DNA from: JAKAGZ01 sp963748105
GTDB taxonomy: Bacteria > Bacteroidota > Ignavibacteria > Ignavibacteriales > Ignavibacteriaceae
Direction of reading: 5' to 3'
Length of the DNA stretch: 64,000 bases
Assembly (NCBI GenBank): GCA_963748105.1
Contig: CAVVHP010000014.1
Span: 28,347-92,346 of the forward strand
Shown: positions 48,293 to 56,891 of the stretch, in pieces
Numbering within the stretch: position 1 is the stretch's first letter
How the letters are laid out: the number at the start of each line of letters is the position of its first letter
Position numbers and translations under genes: made by a program
Notes under the pieces: generated by a model
What the model saw: the letters and a program-made list of their open reading frames with translations, nothing else
Told to the model about the DNA's origin: nothing
The model's database searches: none

Positions 48293-49759
48293 ATGAAGAA
48301 TAAAATAGAACAGGCGAGAGCCATTTTAAAAAAATACTACGGGTACGATTCATTTCGAGAAAGCCAGCAGGAAGTAATTGCAAGGCTTATGAACGATGAG
48401 GAACATTGTTTGTTACTAATGCCGACCGGTGGAGGAAAATCAATTTGCTACCAAGTACCCTCACAGATTTTCGAAGGAGGTACACTCGTAATCAGCCCAC
48501 TAATCGCTTTAATGCAGGACCAGGTGGATGCACTCCGCAAAAAGGGCATAGATGCAACCTTCATCAATTCGACCATTTCTAAAAGAGACCGTGAGAGCAG
48601 GCTGGAGGATTTTGTATCGGGTAAGTTTAAATTACTTTATGTAACACCGGAAAGATTCAGGAAACCGGAGTTTGTTGAAAAAATAAAATCCGCAAATATC
48701 TCTTTGTTTGCTGTTGATGAAGCTCATTGCGTTTCAGAATGGGGACACGATTTTCGTCCAGATTATTCCCGCCTCGGTGAATTCAGGGAAATGATTGGTT
48801 ACCCGCTTACAATAGCACTCACAGCAACCGCAACGGCGGAAGTACAAAAAGACATAGTCGAAAAACTTCATCTCGACCCGGTAAATGTAAAAACATTTCA
48901 TACCGGCATCCATAGACCCAACCTGCGGCTTGAAGCTGTGGAAGTCTTTGATGAAAAAGAAAAATTTGAGGCAATAAAAAAAATACTCGATAAATATTCA
49001 GGTCCCGGAATCATATATTTTTCTTTAATTCAAACGCTAAATAAATTTTCTGAAAAGCTTAATGACAAAGGTTACAAACACGTAGTTTATCACGGTAAGC
49101 TTAATCCTCAGCAAAGGAAGAAAATTCAGAGAAGTTTTTTAAGCGGCAAAGATAATTTAATACTAGCGACAAATGCTTTCGGTATGGGCATTGACAAACC
49201 GGATATTCGATTTATTCTTCACGCCGAAGTTCCATCATCGATAGAATCATACTACCAGGAAATAGGGAGAGCAGGCAGAGATGGAAAAGATTCTATTTGC
49301 CAGCTGATTTATAACCAGGAAGATCTTTACACCCAGATGGAATTTATAAAATGGGCAAATCCTGATGCTGATTTTTATTCAAGACTTTATGATAATTTGA
49401 AAGGAAGCCTGACACAGGTAAATTCCTATGGTGTTGATTATTTGCGCGAGCAACTTAGTTTCAAAGACAAAAATGATTTCAGAGTTGAAACCGCTCTTGG
49501 AATGCTCGACAGATATAGTGTAACAGAAGGCTCCCTTGAAACAAAAAATTTAGAAATAGTGTCTGAATTGCCGGACATTCTTCAAGATGAAGATTTTTTG
49601 AATGAAAAAAAGATGAGCGATAATAAAAAACTTTTATCTGTCGTACAGTATTTTCGGGGTGAAGAATGCAGAAGGGTCTATGTTTCTGAATACTTCGGAT
49701 TCCACGATGAAAAACGGTGTGGTAATTGCGATAACTGCGCTATAAACGGGGTTGAATAA
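48293..49759 (+). CDS. RecQ-family DNA helicase, short form
   Basis: The 488-residue SF2 helicase has Walker A LLLMPTGGGKSICYQ (~43), AVDEAHCVSEWGHDFRP (~142), the SATAT-equivalent ALTATAT and motif VI QEIGRAGRDGKDS (~330). The zinc-binding CR...CGNCDNC cluster closes the protein. It stops right after the zinc site, so the winged-helix tail and HRDC domain of full RecQ are missing, as in RecS-like helicases. It unwinds DNA 3'-5' in recombination or repair. A thioredoxin gene follows by 1 bp. Confidence 0.92.
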   Translation: MKNKIEQARAILKKYYGYDSFRESQQEVIARLMNDEEHCLLLMPTGGGKSICYQVPSQIFEGGTLVISPLIALMQDQVDALRKKGIDATFINSTISKRDRESRLEDFVSGKFKLLYVTPERFRKPEFVEKIKSANISLFAVDEAHCVSEWGHDFRPDYSRLGEFREMIGYPLTIALTATATAEVQKDIVEKLHLDPVNVKTFHTGIHRPNLRLEAVEVFDEKEKFEAIKKILDKYSGPGIIYFSLIQTLNKFSEKLNDKGYKHVVYHGKLNPQQRKKIQRSFLSGKDNLILATNAFGMGIDKPDIRFILHAEVPSSIESYYQEIGRAGRDGKDSICQLIYNQEDLYTQMEFIKWANPDADFYSRLYDNLKGSLTQVNSYGVDYLREQLSFKDKNDFRVETALGMLDRYSVTEGSLETKNLEIVSELPDILQDEDFLNEKKMSDNKKLLSVVQYFRGEECRRVYVSEYFGFHDEKRCGNCDNCAINGVE

Positions 49760-49760
49760 A

Positions 49761-50096
49761 ATGTATAAGGATTTATTCCAGGCCGATGAACTCGGAGAGT
49801 TTATGAAGTCAAATTCTGCTGCGCTAATATATTATTCAACACCAGAATGCAATGTTTGCAAAGTTCTTAAACCAAAGACACTTGAATTCATAAATAAAAA
49901 TTTTCCCTTGATTAAACCGGCTTATGTCGATTGTGAAAAGTCGAAAGAACTGGCTGCACAAAACAGCGTATTCACTGTCCCAGTTATTATTGTTTATTTT
50001 GAAGGCAAAGAATTTGTTCGGAAAACCAGAAACTTTAACTTTTCCGAACTTTACGAAGAATTAAATCGTACTTATTCACTTCTTTTTTCAGCCTGA
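49761..50096 (+). CDS. Thioredoxin-family protein
   Basis: The 111-residue protein has the redox motif CNVC in YYSTPECNVCKVLKP (~28-31) and the cis-Pro segment VFTVPVIIVYF (~73). It lacks the usual WCGPC, so redox potential and partner will differ from housekeeping thioredoxin. ATG at 49761 is chosen over TTG at 49752, which lies inside recQ. It has no signal peptide, so it is cytoplasmic. It is probably co-transcribed with recQ. Confidence 0.82.
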   Translation: MYKDLFQADELGEFMKSNSAALIYYSTPECNVCKVLKPKTLEFINKNFPLIKPAYVDCEKSKELAAQNSVFTVPVIIVYFEGKEFVRKTRNFNFSELYEELNRTYSLLFSA

Positions 50097-50194
50097 TACA
50101 GGCTTGCCCCGTAATTCATCACATTTAAGTTTAACCGGAAAATTATTATTTCTATTTTTTAAATTAAAATTACAATTAACAACCCGGGATAAAA

Positions 50195-51877
50195 ATGAAA
50201 AGAACTATTTTATTATTTTCGGCCTTTATTATTCTGATTGCTCTCACAGGCTGTAAAATGGAAGACTCACCACAATCAAACGGTAACGAGGTAAAGATGT
50301 TAAAGGACAAAATAGCACAATTTGCTCCGACTGAAATGAAATACGATAAAAGTCTCCTGAACGAAAGAGAACAAATGGTCGTAAAAAAATTATACGATGC
50401 ATCACTGATGATGGATTCTATTTACCTTGACCAGGTTTATTCAAAGAATGGTGAGATAGCAGCAAAATTGAAAAACTCAGATTCTGAAATAGACAAGTTG
50501 AAATTACAATATTTCAATATTATGGGCGGACCATTCGACAGGCTCCTGGATGAAAAACCGTTTATAGGAACAGAGGAAAAACCCGCCGGCGCAAATTATT
50601 ACCCATCCAACATGACAAAAGAAGAATTTAACAACTGGATAAAAGAACACCCCCAGGATGAAAAAAGTTTTACCTCAACGGTCACTGTAATCAGAAAAAA
50701 AGACGGCAAAATGGTAGCAATTCCTTACAATGAATACTATAAACACTACCTTACAAAAGCGGCTGAATTACTGAAAGAAGCTGCCGGGTATACAGACAAT
50801 CCATCTTTAAAGAAATATTTAACTCTCCGTGCAAAAGCATTTGAAACAAACGATTATTTTGATTCTGATATGGCGTGGATGGATTTGAAGGACAACAAAA
50901 TAGAAGTTGTGATCGGACCATACGAAGTTTACGAAGATGCGATGTTCAATTACAAAGCTGCATTTGAGAGCTTTTTGACAATTAAAGACCCGGTAGAAAG
51001 CAAAAAACTTAAAATATTTGCCCACTACCTTAAAGACATAGAAAATCATTTACCTTTACCGGAGAAATATAAAAACACAAAACGCGGTTCCGAGTCTCCT
51101 ATAGTTGTCGCTAATGAAGTATACGCCGGCGGCGAGGCTCATTACGGGGTTCAGACCCTGGCATTTAACCTGCCGAATGATGAAAGAGCGCGCACAGCAA
51201 AGGGCTCTAAAAAAGTAATGCTCAAAAATGTTCACGAAGCAAAATTCGAGCAACTTCTGAAACCAATCGCAGATATCGTTCTTCACAAAGACCAGCTGAA
51301 GTATCTTACGTTTGAAGCGTTCTTCAGCCACACCCTGATGCACGAAATGTCGCACGGCGTAGGACCCGGCATCATTATGGTAAACGGTAAAAAGACAACT
51401 GTACAGAAAGAATTGAAGGAGACTTACTCAACCCTTGAGGAATGCAAGGCTGACATTCTTGGAATGTACAACAACATTTTTATGATAAACAAAAAGGTTT
51501 ACCCGAAGGAATTTGAGCAGCAGACATATGTAACATTCCTGGCAGGAATTTTCAGATCAATCAGATTTGGAATAAACGAGGCTCACGGCGGTGGTAACGC
51601 GATTATATATAATTACCTGCTTGAAAAAGGTGGCTATGTATATGATGCAAAGACAAAAAAAGTCAGCGTTAACTTTGATAAAATCTATCCTTCGTTGAAG
51701 GAACTTGCGAATAAAGTTTTGATTATACAGGCTACGGGTAATTATGATGAAGCTAAAGCATTCATAGCAAAGTACGCAGTTATGTCACCTTCTATGGAAA
51801 CACTCAGAGAAGAATTAACAAATCTTCCGGTAGATATAAAACCTGTCTTCCAGATTGAAGAAGATATGAGTAAGTAA
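50195..51877 (+). CDS. M49-like (dipeptidyl peptidase III-related) metallopeptidase lipoprotein
   Basis: The 560-residue protein has a lipobox (LIALTGC, Cys ~20). The zinc motif is in HTLMHEMSHGVGPG (~385), followed by the second metal ligand in STLEECKADILGMYN (~420). Classical DPP III has HExxxH; here it is HExxH (HEMSH). The EECKAD helix and ARTAKGSKKVML region fit the M49-like group. It probably acts on peptides in the periplasm, but activity is unproven. It is a monocistronic gene with its own terminator. Confidence 0.78.
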   Translation: MKRTILLFSAFIILIALTGCKMEDSPQSNGNEVKMLKDKIAQFAPTEMKYDKSLLNEREQMVVKKLYDASLMMDSIYLDQVYSKNGEIAAKLKNSDSEIDKLKLQYFNIMGGPFDRLLDEKPFIGTEEKPAGANYYPSNMTKEEFNNWIKEHPQDEKSFTSTVTVIRKKDGKMVAIPYNEYYKHYLTKAAELLKEAAGYTDNPSLKKYLTLRAKAFETNDYFDSDMAWMDLKDNKIEVVIGPYEVYEDAMFNYKAAFESFLTIKDPVESKKLKIFAHYLKDIENHLPLPEKYKNTKRGSESPIVVANEVYAGGEAHYGVQTLAFNLPNDERARTAKGSKKVMLKNVHEAKFEQLLKPIADIVLHKDQLKYLTFEAFFSHTLMHEMSHGVGPGIIMVNGKKTTVQKELKETYSTLEECKADILGMYNNIFMINKKVYPKEFEQQTYVTFLAGIFRSIRFGINEAHGGGNAIIYNYLLEKGGYVYDAKTKKVSVNFDKIYPSLKELANKVLIIQATGNYDEAKAFIAKYAVMSPSMETLREELTNLPVDIKPVFQIEEDMSK

Positions 51878-51893
51878 AAAACTTTAAAAATTA

Positions 51894-51930
51894 AAAAGCT
51901 GCCGCATTTACTACGGCAGCTTTTTGTTTT
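51894..51930 (+). terminator. Rho-independent terminator of the M49-like gene
   Basis: A perfect hairpin with arms aaaagctgccg and cggcagctttt is followed by T5GT5. It lies between convergent genes and may serve both. Confidence 0.9.
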
Positions 51931-51943
51931 TAAACACTGTGTT

Positions 51944-52600
51944 TTATTCTTCCTTAGTACGCAGCTCTAATTTTTTTATAAATTCCTTTCCGCCAACAAA
52001 AAAGACTACCACAGTAATCAATCCCAGTGTAATAATAATTGTTGAAAACCCAATTATGACAATCTGCTGTGCTATCTCAAGTTCCACTAGCGCCATAGCA
52101 GAAAAGAAAAGTAATATAACCGCTTTTGTAAATTTCGCAATTAATGCAGATCTTGGAATTTGTTCGCGGGAAAGAGACTTATGGATAGAGTTTGAGGTCC
52201 ATGAGGCAATTAACCAACCAAGCGACATAATTACCAGAGAGATTACGATTCTCGGCAAGTAAAAAATGGCGCCTTCAAGTACCTTTGAAAAGATTACAAG
52301 CTTCCACGCATTCAGCGCATCATTAAAAAAGATTATGAAAATAATGAAGAAGAAAATATTCCCGAGATAATTATAAAAACCATAACGAATATCGGCTTTG
52401 GCGAATGCTTTTCCCCAACGGAACCCTGTAAGGAATTTTTCAAGTCTCAGAATAACCGCAAGTTGAATAATAACCCTCTTAACAAACCAGCCAAGCAGCC
52501 AGCCTACTAAAACCAGCAGAATTCCCGCAAACAGATTCGGTAAATAATTAATAATATTCTGGCCGGCTCCACCGAATACTTCCTGTAATTTATCACCCAT
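51944..52600 (-). CDS. TM-helix-family channel-like membrane protein
   Basis: The 218-residue protein shows about five membrane helices, with two copies of the conserved TM_helix type: LPNLFAGILLVLVGWLLGW (~20) and LPRIVISLVIMSLGWLIA (~115). These repeats resemble the pore-lining region of small mechanosensitive channels, but no MscS beta domain follows. Its ATG shares one base with the stop of the APC permease gene (TAATG), so the two are translationally coupled. The function is unknown; a partner or ion-leak role is a guess. Confidence 0.75.
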   Translation of the reverse strand: MGDKLQEVFGGAGQNIINYLPNLFAGILLVLVGWLLGWFVKRVIIQLAVILRLEKFLTGFRWGKAFAKADIRYGFYNYLGNIFFFIIFIIFFNDALNAWKLVIFSKVLEGAIFYLPRIVISLVIMSLGWLIASWTSNSIHKSLSREQIPRSALIAKFTKAVILLFFSAMALVELEIAQQIVIIGFSTIIITLGLITVVVFFVGGKEFIKKLELRTKEE

Positions 52601-54861
52601 TACTCACCTTCCTTTTTTAAGGGTTTTAATAGTGTTGTCCAGAATGATGGTCTTTCTTCATACTCTTTTACCCAGATAACAGGACATTTAACCTGTTCTG
52701 TAATTTCCTGTGCGAGTGATTTCTTGACCATTAGTTCCAGAAAATCGCCCGATCGTCCGCCCATTATTACAAGATCGGAATCCTTCGCATTTTTTACAAT
52801 TCCGTGAAGTACATCTCTCTCAATAATTGATTTAACTTTTGCATTGAGTGAATTTTCTTTTATTATTTCATCAATTTCAGCCAGCCTCTTTTCTCTTTCA
52901 TATTCAGTCGAACCCGGATCAAAGACTATCAGAATTTCAAGTTCGGCATTAAAGAAATCCATGAAAGCAGGTGCTATTTCAGTCGCCAGTCTCGTATGCG
53001 CATCTGAAGAAAACGGGATTAGTATTTTCTTTACTTTGCCATCTTTTAAATCACCGTGCAATATTGCTACTTCGCTTGGAGCTTTCTGCAACACAGTATC
53101 AACAAGTGATGAAAATACGCGCTGGAAGAAATCAGGATTCTTTTGTCTTCCCGTAACTATAAAATTACAATTTTCTTCAATTGCCGTATCAACAATTCCC
53201 TGCGAAATCCTGTGAGAAACCTTCACCATCGATCTGGTTTTAATACCACTGCCGGCAGCATATTCCCCGGCCTTATCAAGTAGTTTTGTATAATCACTCT
53301 GATCGGCGAGTGCAGAAACCAGTTTCTGTCCCTCTCCTACTTCTATAACATTAAGGAAAATCATTTCACCATTATGTTTCTTTGCAATTGCCTGTGCAAT
53401 ATTTGTCAGGCTTTTCACAGTTTTTTTGTTTGCCAGGCAGACAAGTATGCTGTATTCTTTTTTCTCAATTCTCTCGAGCGCTTTCACCTTTCTTACATGC
53501 TCAACTTCCCTGCTTGCCGCATACGATTTGTAAACCACCAGTCCAATTGCAACCCATATAATAGTCACAATCCAGGCAGTAAGGCTATATTCAAGCATAT
53601 AAAAAGACAGGAAGAGAAGCAGAGCAATTCCCACGATTGACAAGTAGGGGAAAAACGGTACAAAAAATCCCCTGTCCAGATCCGGTCTTTTTTTCCGAAG
53701 ATTAATCATTGCAAGGTTAACCTGAAGGAACAATAGCAGAAACATAATATCGGCAGCACTTGCTACATCTTCTATAGGTAATGAAACTGCCATTCCCACA
53801 ACAATTACCAGTGCGCCAACTATACCCCAATGAGGTGTAAAATTCTTTGGATGAACTTTACTAAAAAATGTAGGAAAGTTTCTGTCGCGTCCCATTGCAA
53901 AGGCGACTCTTGAGGAAGAATAAATAGTTGCATTAAGAGCAGACATAGTTGAAATCAACCCGCCGACGAGAATCATAATTCCCCCGCCTACAAAAAAGTG
54001 CCGGGCTACATCGACAAGCGCAATTTCTTTTTGTGATGCCAGATAATCCCATGGTGTCATGTTTCCCGGGTTAACAGAACCAATAGCTGTTACAGCAACC
54101 ATTAAATAAATCGGGACAACAATTATCAGGGAAAGAAAAACAGCCCGCGGAATATTTTTTTTAGGATTTTTAATTTCCTCTGAGCTTTGCGCGATAACTT
54201 CAAATCCCTGGAATGCGATGAAGGTCAATCCCATCGCTTTAAAAACCCCGCCCCAACCGTTAGGCATAAACGGACTGAATGTTGTCATCCAGTCGCCTTT
54301 TCTTAAAATCAATTCTAAACCAAAACCGACAAAGATTAATAGAATTACAATTTTTGCAATAGTAACAAAATTGCCGATCTTTCCGGTTTCAGAAGCACCG
54401 CGAAAATTTATATAACCAAATAAAAGTGCAGCACCTGCGGCAAGAATTTTCTGCGGTGAGAAAAATCCCCAGTGAGGAATAATAACTCCAAATTCGCTAA
54501 ACACGTGCTCAAAATATGCGCCGAAACCGAGTGCGTATAAGCTGCAGGCAACCGCGTGTGCAAACCAGCTCATCCACCCCGAAAGAAACCCGTTCCATTT
54601 CGGAAGACCTTCTTTTACCCAGAGATAGCCGCCGCCCGCATCGTGATAACAAGAACCGAGTTCAGCGTATGACATCGCGGTAAAAAGAGCCACAATTCCG
54701 TTCAGTAAAAATGTAATCAGTAATGCGGGACCGGCAACACCTGCGGCAATTCCAATCAAGACAAAAATGCCGGCGCCTATCATTGCCCCAACTCCGATAA
54801 GCGTAGCGTCCATTAGCGTCATTTCACGGCTGAGACGGACTTCTGTGTCAAATTTTTTCAT
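52600..54861 (-). CDS. APC-family amino acid permease with two C-terminal USP domains
   Basis: The 753-residue protein has 12 membrane helices (residues ~20-440) with the APC hallmark LIGVGAMIGAGIFVLIG (~22), GFEVIAQSSEEIKNPKKNIP (~230) and AFAMGRDRNFP. Two universal stress protein domains follow at ~470-600 and ~610-740, the second with DLVIMGGRSGDF and VKCPVIWVKE. The permease half moves amino acids or polyamines. The USP pair likely senses ATP or another nucleotide and gates transport (family knowledge). It is divergent from the P5C dehydrogenase gene. Confidence 0.9.
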   Translation of the reverse strand: MKKFDTEVRLSREMTLMDATLIGVGAMIGAGIFVLIGIAAGVAGPALLITFLLNGIVALFTAMSYAELGSCYHDAGGGYLWVKEGLPKWNGFLSGWMSWFAHAVACSLYALGFGAYFEHVFSEFGVIIPHWGFFSPQKILAAGAALLFGYINFRGASETGKIGNFVTIAKIVILLIFVGFGLELILRKGDWMTTFSPFMPNGWGGVFKAMGLTFIAFQGFEVIAQSSEEIKNPKKNIPRAVFLSLIIVVPIYLMVAVTAIGSVNPGNMTPWDYLASQKEIALVDVARHFFVGGGIMILVGGLISTMSALNATIYSSSRVAFAMGRDRNFPTFFSKVHPKNFTPHWGIVGALVIVVGMAVSLPIEDVASAADIMFLLLFLQVNLAMINLRKKRPDLDRGFFVPFFPYLSIVGIALLLFLSFYMLEYSLTAWIVTIIWVAIGLVVYKSYAASREVEHVRKVKALERIEKKEYSILVCLANKKTVKSLTNIAQAIAKKHNGEMIFLNVIEVGEGQKLVSALADQSDYTKLLDKAGEYAAGSGIKTRSMVKVSHRISQGIVDTAIEENCNFIVTGRQKNPDFFQRVFSSLVDTVLQKAPSEVAILHGDLKDGKVKKILIPFSSDAHTRLATEIAPAFMDFFNAELEILIVFDPGSTEYEREKRLAEIDEIIKENSLNAKVKSIIERDVLHGIVKNAKDSDLVIMGGRSGDFLELMVKKSLAQEITEQVKCPVIWVKEYEERPSFWTTLLKPLKKEGE

Positions 54862-55092
54862 AAAAACCTGTATTTGTGGAAAACCTGGTTTTATATCGGA
54901 AAAATTTATGTTAATTCGAGCTTAAGCGCAATAAGAATCTTTTCCTTTACTTTTTAGGATTTAGACCAATGTTTTTAAATTTGATTAAGCACCTATAAAT
55001 ACCGATTTTAGTTGTCTATATAATTGTTTTTTTTGCGAGATTAGTTAATAAGCATGTTTGTTTTTATAAATATAAGAAATAAGAGTAAAGAC

Positions 55093-55097
55093 GGAGG
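55093..55097 (+). promoter_or_regulatory. GGAGG ribosome binding site deciding the pruA start
   Basis: GGAGG lies seven bases before ATG 55105. The longer frame from 55054 has no Shine-Dalgarno sequence and would place this site inside the coding region, so 55105 is taken as the start. Confidence 0.8.
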
Positions 55098-55104
55098 TTC
55101 TATT

Positions 55105-56736
55105 ATGTCCAATGCATATTTTAAGGTACCATCCCCGATTAATGAACCGGTACTTTCCTACGCCCCGAACAGTCCTGAAAAGGCTGAGATAAAGAAAAAG
55201 CTAAAAGAGATGCAATCAAATAAAATTGAGATCCCTCTGATCATAGGTGGAAAAGAAATTAAAACAGGTGATCTTGCAGAAATTAGAGTACCTCATAATC
55301 ACAAAAAAGTTTTAGGCAAATACCACAAAGCCGGAACAAAAGAAGTTAATATGGCAATAAAAGCCGCGCTTGAAGCACGCAAAAAATGGGCAGAAATGCC
55401 GTGGGAACATCGTGCAGCAATTTTTCAAAAAGCTGCGGATCTTCTTGCCGGTTCATGGAGATCAACAATTAACGCCGCAACAATGCTTGGACAATCAAAA
55501 ACCGTTTACCAGGCAGAAATTGATTCGGCCTGCGAGCTTATTGATTTCTATAGATTCAATACACACTATATGGCTCAATTAATGTCAGAACAACCATATT
55601 CACCCAAAGGGATGTGGAACCGTTCAGAATACAGACCGCTTGAAGGTTTTGTTTTTGCGGTAACTCCTTTCAACTTTACATCAATTGCAGGCAATCTACC
55701 TACAGCTCCCGCAATGGTTGGAAATGTTGCTTTATGGAAACCAGCTTCAAGCGCTGTTTACTCAGCATATTTCTTAATGAAATTATTTATGGAAGCAGGA
55801 CTGCCGGCAGGAGTTATTAATTTTGTCCCTGGTTCAGGCGCACAGGTTGGTGATCCTGTTTTGAACAGCCCGGATCTTGCAGGTATTCACTTTACCGGTT
55901 CGACTGCTGTATTCCAGGGAATGTGGAAAACAGTTGGTGAAAATATTCACAAAGCAAAATACTATCCACGCATTGTTGGAGAGACTGGCGGAAAGGATTT
56001 TATCTTTGCCCACAATACTGCCGATGTTGATGCATTGGCTATTGCTGCATTAAGAGGTGCTTTCGAATACCAAGGACAGAAATGTTCAGCTGCTTCAAGA
56101 ATGTATGTTCCGAAATCAATCTGGCCTGCATTTAAGAAAAAATACGTAGCCGAAGTTAAGAAAATCAAGATGGGTGATCCGGAAGACTTTACTAACTTTA
56201 TGACTGCTGTTATAGATAAGGCCGCATTCAAGAGCATTACCGAATATATAGACTACGCTAAAAAAGCCAAGGATGCCGAATTCATTACCGGCGGGAAATA
56301 CGATAGCACAAAAGGTTACTTTATTGAACCAACTACCATCGTAACATCCAACCCGAAATTTAAGACAATGGAAGAGGAAATTTTCGGACCGGTGCTTACA
56401 ATTTATGTTTATGATGACGACAAATTTGATGAAGCACTTGACTTGTGCGATACAACTTCACCATACGCTTTAACAGGTGCAATCTGGTCACAGGACAGGG
56501 AAATCTTAATTAAGATGTCGAACAAGCTCAGGAACGCAGCTGGTAACTTCTATATTAATGACAAACCGACAGCAGCGGTTGTAGGCCAGCAGCCATTCGG
56601 TGGCGGAAGAGCTTCGGGCACAAACGACAAAGCCGGAAGCGCAATGAACATTCTGCGCTGGATGACGGCAAGATCAATTAAAGAAACATTTGATCCGCCT
56701 AAAGACTGGAAATATCCGTTTATGGGAGCAAAATAA
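55105..56736 (+). CDS. pruA: 1-pyrroline-5-carboxylate dehydrogenase (L-glutamate gamma-semialdehyde dehydrogenase)
   Basis: The 543-residue ALDH superfamily enzyme has VTPFNFTSIAGNLPTAPAM (~185), the Glu-containing GETGGKDFIFAH (~290), the catalytic Cys in YQGQKCSAASRMYVP (~325), EEIFGPVLTIYVYDD and the GQQPFGGGRASGTNDKAG signature near the end. It oxidises glutamate semialdehyde to glutamate with NAD, the last step of proline and arginine catabolism. No proline dehydrogenase gene is in the window. The divergent amino acid permease suggests linked amino acid use. Confidence 0.93.
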   Translation: MSNAYFKVPSPINEPVLSYAPNSPEKAEIKKKLKEMQSNKIEIPLIIGGKEIKTGDLAEIRVPHNHKKVLGKYHKAGTKEVNMAIKAALEARKKWAEMPWEHRAAIFQKAADLLAGSWRSTINAATMLGQSKTVYQAEIDSACELIDFYRFNTHYMAQLMSEQPYSPKGMWNRSEYRPLEGFVFAVTPFNFTSIAGNLPTAPAMVGNVALWKPASSAVYSAYFLMKLFMEAGLPAGVINFVPGSGAQVGDPVLNSPDLAGIHFTGSTAVFQGMWKTVGENIHKAKYYPRIVGETGGKDFIFAHNTADVDALAIAALRGAFEYQGQKCSAASRMYVPKSIWPAFKKKYVAEVKKIKMGDPEDFTNFMTAVIDKAAFKSITEYIDYAKKAKDAEFITGGKYDSTKGYFIEPTTIVTSNPKFKTMEEEIFGPVLTIYVYDDDKFDEALDLCDTTSPYALTGAIWSQDREILIKMSNKLRNAAGNFYINDKPTAAVVGQQPFGGGRASGTNDKAGSAMNILRWMTARSIKETFDPPKDWKYPFMGAK

Positions 56737-56761
56737 TCAGTTATTTAGCTCGTTTTTCGAG

Positions 56762-56797
56762 AAGATCAGTTCTTAATAAAGGGCTGATCTTTTTTTA
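56762..56797 (+). terminator. Rho-independent terminator of pruA
   Basis: The arms aagatcag and ctgatctt enclose a 14-base loop and are followed by a T-run, 25 bp after the stop codon. Confidence 0.88.
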
Positions 56798-56836
56798 TGC
56801 CCCGGCTCACCCACCTTTTTTTACTACAAAAATTTT

Positions 56837-56869
56837 ATTGTGTTATGATAGAGAAATCATCTATCTTTG
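56837..56869 (+). promoter_or_regulatory. Bacteroidota-type promoter of the MscS gene
   Basis: TATCTTTG at 56862-56869 is a full TAnnTTTG match. ATTG at 56837-56840 is a one-mismatch -33 element with a 21-bp spacer. The gene starts 22 bp further on. Confidence 0.5.
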
Positions 56870-56891
56870 CCCACCACAAATGAGATGATGA

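Noticed and set aside
55054..55104. Upstream start for pruA adding 17 residues
   Set aside because: No Shine-Dalgarno sequence, and the real GGAGG would be inside the coding region.
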